Shown: in pieces, positions 1 to 8,000 of the stretch
Layout of the letters: the number at the start of each line of letters is the position of its first letter
Numbering within the stretch: the stretch's first letter is position 1
Assembly: GCA_028565635.1 (NCBI GenBank)
Contig: JAOXYB010065979.1
Span: forward strand, 1-10,246
Reading direction: 5' to 3'
From: Phoronis ovalis
Lineage: Eukaryota; Phoronida; Phoronidae
DNA: 10,246 nucleotides
Notes under the pieces: model-generated
Told to the model about the DNA's origin: nothing
The model's database searches: none
What the model saw: only the letters and a program-made list of their open reading frames with translations
Translations under genes and position numbers: made by a program

Positions 1-631
1 GATAGTATATCCCATTGGACACTATATTAATATTTATTTATTTAACTAATATAACAACTTTTTGAGCCAGCTGACTGGTTCTAATACTATACTTGTAATT
101 TGTATATTATTTATTTAGTTATTACTATATAATAAGTATAAGCAAGAACTAGTTAGAATCTGGGACTACATCGTCAATATATATCCATGAAGTATGTTTA
201 TCTATATACCTCAAACTAATACTTCTGAATCCACGTATTCTCCTCGTTTTTTACGAATATTTGGATAACAAAATATAACCAGTCGTGACAGTCAAGGGAG
301 CTGACATTTTGGATAAATTCCACAGCAAGGACATCTAGTGGAGAATGAAAAATTCGACATGACAAGTTTGAGTCCTCCTAGCGGCGTTAGACATCTAGAT
401 ACCGAAAATTTGTGACTGCTTTGGTTTTTGCACTGATTAGCTGAATGTACGTCACCAATTAACCTATAGTTTATTCTGCTGGCCAATGCCATCTCACAGT
501 AGTGTTTCCAAATTTGGAATATGAAATTTGTTTTGTTTTCTGCACTCCTTTTACTAGTTACACAAGACTGCACTGACTTTACCGTCATGGAGATTAAACA
601 TTTTGGTTTGTGACATGTTAAACTTGGTGCA

Positions 632-637
632 TTTATT
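632..637 (-). terminator. Alternative candidate poly(A) signal (AATAAA, minus strand)
   Basis: TTTATT on the plus strand gives a canonical AATAAA on the minus strand, about 1 kb beyond the arrestin stop codon. Its downstream DNA is less GT-rich than that of the ATTAAA at 1105-1100. The hexamer is common by chance in DNA this AT-rich. Confidence 0.2.
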
Positions 638-1099
638 TCCAGTCATAGTGCAAACACACCTTTATATCAAATGATGTCACAGCAATACGGCGTGTAGCTT
701 CTACAATACATGATATACTTGTGAGCTAGATAAACTAGAATTTGTAACAATATATTTGACACTTAGTGACTGCAGTTACCAAGAGACTAGATGTCAAAAC
801 TAATGTGTATCATCCTGATCCAAATAGGATTACTAATTATTATTTTCTACCAAATTTCTACCAACACAAGTATATACAGTTCTATCATAACATTTAAAGT
901 TGTTCTGATAGAATCAATAAATTAAATTGTGCTTTTGCATCAAAAATATTTTATAAATAAAGTTTAGTCAAAGAGCTACATCATTTCATAATTGTGTGAA
1001 ACAGCTCCAATATTGCTATAACAACTTAACTTTTAACTAGCATTTCATTAAAACCTATGTACCATCTTGTCACATCCAGCTGACACATGACTTGCCATA

Positions 1100-1105
1100 T
1101 TTAAT
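1100..1105 (-). terminator. Candidate poly(A) signal of the arrestin gene (ATTAAA)
   Basis: The plus strand reads TTTAAT, so the minus strand reads ATTAAA about 550 nt beyond the stop codon. The following minus-strand DNA (toward 1050) contains GT-rich stretches such as TCATGTGTC and GGATGTG, as expected for a downstream element. A canonical AATAAA lies further on at 637-632. Which one is used cannot be told from the sequence. Confidence 0.3.
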
Positions 1106-1654
1106 GATATTTATCAATTGTGCAATTTGTACAGCTGAGACATGGCTGTATTTGAAGACCAAGACGGACACAATATACAAATATAAAAGGTGATATTTTT
1201 TCTATGCATAATAACAAGATGAACACTTTGTTCCCAATGAAATACAATCATTTTTTGATGTACACACTAACTGAAAACATGGTTTTACATAATTTCAGGT
1301 AAGAAAATGTTTCACAAAAAAGCCTTGCTATATGTTAGAAAAATACAGCAAAGTAATGACCCATGAAATTCGAAATACAGCTTATTGGTGGCGAGATCTA
1401 GGAATTGGCAAAATTATATCTGGCAAAAAATTCATGCTTACTTTTACATGAAGTATTATTTTGTCATTAAAAACCCAGACAAAAGACATTTCCCTGTAAA
1501 ATAATTATGCCATTACCTAGACTTCACCAAGACTCAGCTATAAAGTTGACAATTTCATAGCATTGAGAAAAAAATTAAACTGTGTAACTGTTTTTGAAAC
1601 CCTGTAAAACAATTCATCGAAAATTAAATCTTATTATTGCTGTATACTGAATTC

Positions 1655-2519
1655 TCAGTATGTATAGCAGCAGGTTATGCCTTTTCCTGGTTTAAGAAAA
1701 CTAGTGTTAACATACACCAGATGTTGCTTTACACCATATACAGGAAAGCGTGTCATGATATTAACTTTGACATCTTTCACATTGTCAGAATTGTGCAGAA
1801 CAACTGTATTGTCAGAATGGTGTAGACCATCTGCAATATGAGCTGAATCTTCAGACTGAGATTGTGAACCAATTATCATTTTGAACTTAAAAGCTGGACC
1901 ATTTACACATACTTTCCCGGTACAAATTTCAACCTCTAGAGCATATTTTATATGTAGAAAATGAGATAGCGACCCTTCTCCATGCTTCGAGATGCTTGGT
2001 TCTAAGCCTGCTGGGAAAGGCAACCTTAAAACAAAGTGCCCCGTTTTACCAGGGGAAACTGTGACATGAGCTTTCATTTTAAAAACAGTCATTCCTAAAT
2101 GATTATGTCGAATTTTACCACCTTCAAAAATCTGAAATGATTGTTTTAGTCTGTATTTAATTTTCCGAACTGTTCTGTTGCTATTGTTTTGAACATTGAC
2201 ATCTGTAATTAAGCTTTCACCATCCTGTATAAATATCCCATTTGGTAAATTTACTTGAGCAGTTATCCCACCACTACAAGCAAATGTACATTCTGCATCT
2301 TTATAGGAAGGGGATTCCCACACAAGCTGAGGGACAGTGGCAAAATCCCCTTTAAGAAGTTGCCTTTCAATGTAGACTGGAAGTTGCTTTTTATATGCAT
2401 TTGCAGGTCCTTCAAATAATTCTGCTTCTAGCCAGTAGGTAACATGGCAACCAGTTTGCAAAAATACAGTGTGAACATTACTAATCATACTATCTGGCAG
2501 CAGGATCTCAAAAGGATAC
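1655..2519 (-). CDS. Arrestin gene, coding exon 2 (residues 146-433 and stop)
   Basis: This exon follows a TATTATTTTGTAG acceptor and starts with G TAT CCT, continuing the frame as Gly-Tyr-Pro-Phe-Glu, which is where ARRDC proteins have their 'H-x-Y-x-F-x-F-x-L-P' strand. It encodes the end of the N domain, the whole C domain and a tail of about 70 residues from about 364. The tail contains a 9-residue imperfect tandem repeat (LHHSDNTVV / LHNSDNVKD) and ends CCYTY-stop. A further 3' exon reached by a donor inside this exon cannot be excluded, but nothing in the sequence requires one. Confidence 0.85.
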
Positions 2520-3849
2520 CTACAAAATAATAGTAATAACATTTAGACAAAACTGTCAACTACATAATAAAATCTTTGGATTTCACCACTTAAAAAAGCT
2601 TAATCATATGAAAGTGAGTCACTTCATGGATTGAATAGATGTTTTTTGAATTTAATAATTAGTAACCAAATGTCATCTATTTGTTATCAAACTAACGATC
2701 AAGTACTGATTTTATGAACATTTACTTATGTCAGACAGTTATAAAATATTCAATAAATTGTGAAACATAATAGTGACAAAAAAATAGAAATTATACAACC
2801 TAATTTATAAATATCAACATTTCAGTTTTAGTTCAAACTTTTTGTCCGGGGGGCAGTCAATATGAAAATGGGTATGCATGTTCCAACAAAATTTTGCGTG
2901 AAAGGGTATGTTTTTCGAACTGCCGGAGCGTAACAAGCTTAGGATCTGTTTTTTGGTTAAAATTACCAAAAGGGGTGTTTTTTTTGTAGGTGTGACACTT
3001 CGTTGGGGTTAAAAACACTTCCTAATTAGGGGTATTTTTTGTAGAATTTCACTTCGTTAGGGGCTTTTTTGAAAAGCCATGTTGGGACATGGGTACCCAC
3101 TTTCACATTGACTGCCCCCCCCGGGCTTTTTGTGTATATTAATTTCAAGGGAATTTTTTCCGATGCATACATTTATGACATTATATAGTGATTCAAAATA
3201 CCAAAAAATCAGCTCGAGAATTAATTGTTACACAAACTAAAAGTATTTGCTATGATTCATGAACAACTGCACTGAATTACTAAATGTTTTATGATCTGTG
3301 AAATTAATAGTTTTTATATATAACTCATATCCTGCATTACAAGAAAAGAAATCCTCCCAAACCGGCCATTATTAATAATCATAAAAATGAATTCCCATAC
3401 TGGTAAAATTACCCTAGCATAGTTCTAGCAGCAGGCAATTGCTCATGGTCATCCTCAGTCCATAATGTTAGCGACTGATTTATTAAATCAACTGTTTTCA
3501 GATTCAGTATTAATCGGGTGTGGTTGTTCACCTCACAAGATTCATGCCAACTAATTTGCATTTGCCCTTTTAATGAGACTTTCAAAAATTTCACATTCTC
3601 CATTTGACGTTTCAACTGTAATTTGACAGTACCACGAATAATGTCTCCAGGATGGTAAACATGTTTTTCTGCCACATTTACCAGTTTGTTGAACAGTTCT
3701 ATAGGACTACAAGCTACAGACTCTGCACAAACTCTTATCTCTCTTCCACAACTGTCTTCCTCCGTAACTTCATCAATGAGATCATCCGAGTTGGGATCAA
3801 AGTGGACTGTTTCAATTGATAAAAGCTGAACATCATCAGTTCGATCCAT
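1655..3849 (-). CDS. Alpha-arrestin-like (arrestin domain-containing) protein, 2 coding exons, 433 aa
   Basis: Joining minus-strand exons 3849-3413 and 2519-1655 gives one open frame of 433 residues; the split codon is Gly146 (GG|G, phase 2), with donor GTAATT and acceptor TTTTGTAG. The arrestin N domain runs from about residue 50 to 200, with the strand pattern VYHPGDIIRGTV (64-75), a KVSLKG segment (90-95), ISWHE (99-103) and TYWLEAEL (173-180), matching the 'VRWTE' and 'YWVKAEL' blocks of ARRDC proteins. The C domain covers about 228-363 and includes CSGGITAQV, a PGKTGHF turn and an IKYALEVEI strand. Family members are cytosolic or endosomal adaptors that sort membrane cargo, often by recruiting NEDD4-type ubiquitin ligases through PPxY motifs. 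No PPxY is visible here. An acidic extension of about 50 residues precedes the N domain. ATG 3849-3847 has A at -3 and G at +4 and is the first in-frame ATG after a TAG at 3918-3916. The fold is confident; orthology to a particular ARRDC or TXNIP gene is not. Confidence 0.88.
1781..1826 (-). repeat. 27-bp in-frame imperfect tandem duplication in the arrestin C-tail
   Basis: On the plus strand, ATTGTCAGAATTGTGCAGA (1781-1799) recurs as ATTGTCAGAATGGTGTAGA (1808-1826), with 17 of 19 bases identical and a period of 27 bp. The period is a multiple of three, so the coding frame is kept. The protein gains two copies of a nine-residue unit with core His-x-Ser-Asp-Asn. Confidence 0.75.
2838..2845. 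repeat. Left target-site duplication CTTTTTGT
   Basis: An exact 8-bp copy of the sequence at 3126-3133, directly abutting the outer G/C run of the fold-back element. Confidence 0.75.
2846..3125. mobile_element. Non-autonomous fold-back DNA transposon (MITE-like), 280 bp
   Basis: The ends are terminal inverted repeats. The 41 nt at 2848-2888 (GGGGGGCAGTCAAT...) match the reverse complement of 3080-3120 at 36 of 41 positions. The element is flanked by a perfect 8-bp direct repeat CTTTTTGT (2838-2845 and 3126-3133), read as the target-site duplication. It has no coding capacity. Inside are imperfect direct repeats of about 57 bp (GGGGTGTTTT... from 2972, GGGGTATTTT... from 3029, both containing CACTTCGTT) and a small hairpin at 3062-3078. 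An 8-bp duplication fits hAT, P or Merlin-type transposases, but the G-run ends do not settle the superfamily. The exact boundary is uncertain by about one base in the C/G run. Confidence 0.8.
3126..3133. repeat. Right target-site duplication CTTTTTGT
   Basis: An exact 8-bp copy of 2838-2845, directly abutting the right terminal repeat. Confidence 0.75.
3413..3849 (-). CDS. Arrestin gene, coding exon 1 (residues 1-145 and first two bases of codon 146)
   Basis: The exon holds an acidic leader (residues 18-33 are dominated by Asp and Glu) followed by the first half of the arrestin N domain. It ends ...MLG at a GG|GTAATT donor. Without splicing, the frame stops one codon later (TAA at 3411-3409), which supports the donor. 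A candidate upstream acceptor (ATCATTAG, just 5' of the ATG) leaves open a non-coding 5' exon. Confidence 0.85.
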
Positions 3850-5078
3850 TCTGACTTCAAAAGCTCCACTAATGATATTATAGTATAGGATTATAGGCAC
3901 TACAACGAAGCCTGACTATACATTACAATATATAGGTACTCCAAATTGTAGTTTAATAATAGACAGCAACTGACTACTTCCTTTTGCCACCCGCTGTGCC
4001 AGGGTAATAGCAACTCCGCGTAAAGTTGCTGAAAGACCTCTATTGATAAGTTTCAAAAACTGATGCAAAATGCTATTAAAACAAAAATTATACATTATTA
4101 TTGAACATTTGTAAAATATGTTGCAACCAGAATTTCTGCATGTATAGACGGAATTGTAAATTTGTTAATTAATTCAGTGTTCATTGTCTTTTTGAAGTAC
4201 GGCTGTTTTAATTATTAATACAGGTTTAATAATATGTCACTTTTTATAGTTTTTTTACTTATTTTATTTTCATGTTATTTGTTACTTTTTAGTCTCCTTT
4301 TTGAGACATCTTTTTGTAACTGTATGTAAATGTATTATCTCTTGTGGCCCGAAGAGGGCTTTTCTGAGAATAGATAACATTCGAAGTAAAAACCGAAGTT
4401 GTTTATTTGCTGGTTCCGGATTCCAGGTTAATACGTAGTAAACAATAACGTTCCAGTCCAAGGCTTTCAGTATATAGACAGTAATTATCAAAAGACCACA
4501 TGAAGTTTATTGCTGTTTTAATATCGATCAAAAAGAACAATGACCAATGGCAATGATGTTAATGCAGGGCTCAGCCTGTTACTTGATCTCTACTATGGTG
4601 ACCGCGACTACTATACATTGGAATATAATGCCAGCCAGTCAAGATGGCCAATGCTTATACAGTATAACTCGTTGTTCAAACGTAAAGTTCTTCGGTCCAA
4701 AAGCAAAAGTCTGTTCTTGTTTCACGTCGTCTGCTTCACAATTGACCAGCCTTCTACATAATACGGGTTTTTGACTGAACTAAGCTAAAAGCAAGTTGCA
4801 TTCAATTCGACGTAGTCATATTCGAAAAATAAGGCAGTTTTATACTGTCACATAAATTACATTTAATTACATACCTTGTTTTAAAATTCAATTTATTTCT
4901 TACTTCTCGACCCTTTAATGTCTATGAGATTTTGGCCAACCCGTTACAAGCAGATTCGAATCAAAATACTGAAAAAGGAATAACTGTGACTGACCTAATT
5001 AGGGGAGAGTGACTTGTCGAAGTTTCCCAAGTTTTCCCGGAGTTTGTAAAGGTGGAAGAAACAGTACTGACCTGAACT
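3850..5078. other. Shared upstream region between two divergent genes
   Basis: About 1.2 kb separates the start codons of the arrestin gene (minus) and HSDL2 (plus), so it must hold both 5' UTRs and both promoters, or a bidirectional one. Visible items are an AGCAACT/AGTTGCT 7-bp inverted repeat around CCGCGTAA (4009-4030), a CTTCC/GGAAG motif of the kind ETS factors bind (near 3980), a small GCCC/GGGC hairpin (4347-4359) and a minus-strand TATAAAAAG (4248-4240). Short open frames at 4282-4491 (minus) and 4540-4774 (plus) show no recognisable protein features. There is no CpG island. Confidence 0.6.
4240..4248 (-). promoter_or_regulatory. Candidate TATA box for the arrestin gene
   Basis: The minus strand reads TATAAAAAG, a good TATA-box match, about 390 nt upstream of the arrestin ATG. 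A start site about 30 nt downstream (near 4215) would give a leader of about 365 nt. The region is AT-rich, so a chance match is quite possible. Confidence 0.22.
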
Positions 5079-5095
5079 ATGGCTTCAAACGTAGG
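5079..5095 (+). CDS. HSDL2: HSDL2 coding exon 1 (residues 1-5, split Gly6)
   Basis: Only 17 coding bases (ATG GCT TCA AAC GTA GG), followed by a consensus GTAAGT donor. Joining to exon 2 gives MASNVGKLAG, which parallels the N-terminus of vertebrate HSDL2 in length and in its GxLAG pattern. This makes the short exon credible although it is too small to detect alone. A 5' UTR must lie upstream; its start is unknown. Confidence 0.85.
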
Positions 5096-8000
5096 GTAAG
5101 TCAGTATTTGTTAGATGGAACTAAAACAGTCGGAATAGCATCTCAAACGATATTTCGATATAATATTTGTTCCAGCATCTGGTCACTCTATGCCTAATAC
5201 AGTAATAGTAATATATAAATGTAAAAATACTATACTCTATACTATTACTATTAGTCTATAGAGTATAGTCCAAACATGTCACTGCCTGTGTCCAGCTTGC
5301 TGAAAGATAATTCAAGTAAAATTGAATATTTAACCTCATTTTTGGACTATTAGAAAAGTAATAATCAGATTGCGCTTAATACAATCATCCATAGCATGTG
5401 GCCTAGCTATGCGAGGGCCTGGAACCAGACTGGTAGCTAGAGTAACTCCCCGAATTAAGTCTTATCTCTCGTATTCGTAACTATTACTACTACTATGAAC
5501 TTTGAGTTTGATACTCGTGCTACCGGCAAGATCCATCCTTTCTGGAGTAATATAAAGAAAAAATGGCAGCAGTACCAAATTCTGGGTAATAACTTTTGGC
5601 CCACAAGGTGATAGTCTGCTGATGAAAGAATGATTTGTGTCAAGTCCCTGGTATCACTATCAAGTACAACTGTACAAGTATTCAGAAAATTCAACAGTAT
5701 TCCCAGATATACAACAATTTAAGAACTCAGATTTGCACCTTACAATGCCGATTTTGCTCCCCACCTTTTTCAGCTTCCATGTTTACCATGGAAAATCTTT
5801 TTTTAAATTTGTTTAATATTATACCTGTTTACCTAGGGGTGTGTTTTGGGTCAAATAAGTGTTTACCTAGAAGCCATATATAATTTCATTAAAAAATTAT
5901 TTCGGTCTTATGAAAATGAAAATAAGTGGGTTTAGTACCAATATTTACTATTGGGTGTAATTCAGGATTTTGTTTATGATACCATGGGTAAAAGTTTTGA
6001 ATCTTCCCATTTACCAAAGGTATAATTTTTAATAGCGTTGCTTACCTTGTTCCTCACCCCCCCCAAAATTTTTTGAGAAAAAGTTTAGCTTCGTAAAAGG
6101 TCTCTAGTTTGATCCCATGTCACAAATTGTGTCGTTGATAGGATAGCCTTTTTCCAGTCATATTCTGATCATATAAATATATGATGCAAAAAGTTGTTTT
6201 ACTGGTTATATCAGGGGCACTCTTGTAATTAATACTGATTTGTGATTGCAAGGTGTGTCTGGTGTGTATGTAATGCTTCATGCAACTGGTTACATAAGCT
6301 TAGCTTGTACTTGACTATACCTTTGTGTACACATAAAACTTGAACCCCACTACTCACAGCCTCAGGAACAAATAGAATACTCTAAAGATTCATTTTAATC
6401 ATTTAACCATACTCCTATAAAATTTATTTTATAACGTGATACTACTGTTATTATTTTTATAGAAAACTTGCTGGACGAACTATTTTTATCACTGGTGCAT
6501 CACGAGGTATCGGTAAAGCGATTGCATTGAAGGCTGCTAGAGATGGTGCTAATGTTGTTATAGCAGCCAAGACTGCAGAACCACATCCTAAACTACCTGG
6601 AACAATATATACAGCAGCAAAAGAAGGTATAAGCACTGTTTTCACTCAATGTCTGCCATCATGTAGAAAATTCACTGTATAGACAAGTTAATTTTAAGAA
6701 TGTACTTTACTTACAAAAGTATGACTGTGCCTATCTAACTTGATAGTCCTGTCCTAAGTCAAGTTGGTTACAGTGTGATTTCTGATGGATCTACACGTTG
6801 CAACCTAATTTTAACTACCGTGTAATTTATACATCCATAACGATAAGCAGTCAGAATTAATTTTCAAGTAAGATATTTGTAATTACAATCCAAATTTCAA
6901 CACCAAGGTACATTCAGAATGGGGGTCAAAGTTCACACCAATGTAAAAATAGTATACAGTTTCTTGTACAGCAAACTATCTAGTTTGATAATTATGTAAT
7001 TCTTTCTAACCTTTTATAAATTTGAAACAATAAAATATAATACTTTCTTAAAAAACCTATTATATATAATTTTTTTTCAGTTCATGAATCTATTGCCTTA
7101 TGTTTAAGTTTCACATTCCCTATGAATCTTTCAATGCTAAATGTCTTGAAAATGTAAATAGAAAGTGTCTTGTTGAAGAGTAATTTAAAAACTTACTATT
7201 GATGAAAGCATGTTTAACATAATTTTTTATAGTTGAAGAGGCTGGTGGAAGATGTCTGCCATGTATTGTTGATATTCGGCATGAAGATCAAGTTCAGAAA
7301 GCTGTAGAGGAAGCCTATAAAACATTTGGTAGCATTGATATACTGGTTAATAATGCCAGTGCTATTAGTCTCACTGGGACGTTAGAAACACCAATGAAAA
7401 AGTATGACCTGATGTCTGGTGTCAATGGACGTGGAACATTTTTGTGGTAAGTTCATCTACTAGTTTGTTATAAGATGTGGGCATCAAGGAGAATTTTGGC
7501 TGTTTAATAAATTTTGAAAGCAAATAACATAATATAATATAATATCCATACGTCCATCGTGTATAGATAACCTCTACGGTGTCCAGAGGTAATTAACAAT
7601 TTGTTACACAAGACTCAATCATCAATGACTATAGACCTTCATTTCCTACAACTGGAAAAGTATGCTTAAATGTCAGACATTGGTCTTGGATACTGTTTCT
7701 TAACCAAGTACATCTGGCCTGAGATTGAAACTTTTGTGTGTGACTGTGGCGTATTGTCATAAATTATAATAATTGAGGTCGCAGCTCATGAACTGGCATT
7801 CACTTGCTGTCTGCTACTGGAAGATTCGGGTCTGTGTTAGAAATTGTTTGGGGCCCCTGTTTTATCTGGATATATACAGAGTGGACTTTTCCATGTAGCA
7901 GTAACTATAAGTGTGTTTGTTAAGTGCTAGAGAGTCTAGCAGTGTTAGTGTAACAATCACCTTAGTTATAAAAAGCTCATGTTGCTATGTTCATGTTTTA

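Larger units (their letters stand above)
1..1654. other. Arrestin 3' UTR and downstream flank, no gene recognised
   Basis: This stretch is AT-rich and full of stops in all frames. The part next to 1654 should be arrestin 3' UTR, down to about 1085 or about 610 depending on the poly(A) site. The leftmost 160 bases contain simple TTTATTTATT and TATATAATA runs. An open frame at 588-292 (minus) lacks any recognisable domain and is treated as chance. Plus-strand AATAAA hexamers near 915 and 956 have no coding sequence in front of them inside the window. Confidence 0.6.
2520..3412 (-). other. Intron of the arrestin gene (893 bp)
   Basis: The intron is bounded by GTAATT (from 3412) and TTTTGTAG (to 2520) and joins codon 146 in phase 2. 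Apart from the fold-back transposon at 2846-3125 it is AT-rich sequence with no feature I can name. Confidence 0.8.

Noticed and set aside
292-588. Minus-strand open frame of 98 codons with a CPCCGIYPKC-like cysteine cluster
   Set aside because: No recognisable domain, no evident splice context, and no clear connection to the arrestin gene. The cysteine cluster alone is not a zinc-finger pattern I can support.
914-961. Plus-strand AATAAA hexamers as the end of an upstream plus-strand gene
   Set aside because: No coding sequence or exon for such a gene is visible in 1-900, and the hexamer is frequent by chance in this AT-rich DNA.
1637-1825. Plus-strand open frame overlapping the 3' end of the arrestin gene
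   Set aside because: It lies antisense to a well-supported coding exon and has no features of its own.
3897-3900. GTG at 3900 as the arrestin start, adding 17 residues
   Set aside because: The gene is eukaryotic and the first in-frame ATG, in strong Kozak context, is at 3849-3847.
4343-4362. Stem GCCC-GAAGA-GGGC, minus strand reading CCCTCTTCGGG-CCAC, considered as a histone-type 3' stem-loop
   Set aside because: The stem is only 4 bp and does not match the 6-bp GGCYCU/AGRGCC histone consensus. No histone coding sequence precedes it.
4282-4491. Minus-strand open frame upstream of the arrestin gene
   Set aside because: Its codon content looks random and it has no domain. It could at most be part of a 5' leader, which the sequence does not show.
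4540-4774. Two overlapping plus-strand open frames in the divergent intergenic region
   Set aside because: They overlap in different frames, neither has recognisable motifs, and both lie before the HSDL2 start with an in-frame stop just before its ATG.
4950-4966. GATTCGAATC near 4953 considered as a tRNA T-arm
   Set aside because: No matching acceptor, D or anticodon arms are found around it; it is just a short palindrome.
5455-5883. Open frames on both strands in HSDL2 intron 1
   Set aside because: They have no domain or splice support and probably reflect chance stop-free stretches.
6457-6645. Minus-strand open frame opposite HSDL2 exon 2
   Set aside because: It is the antisense shadow of the conserved dehydrogenase exon.
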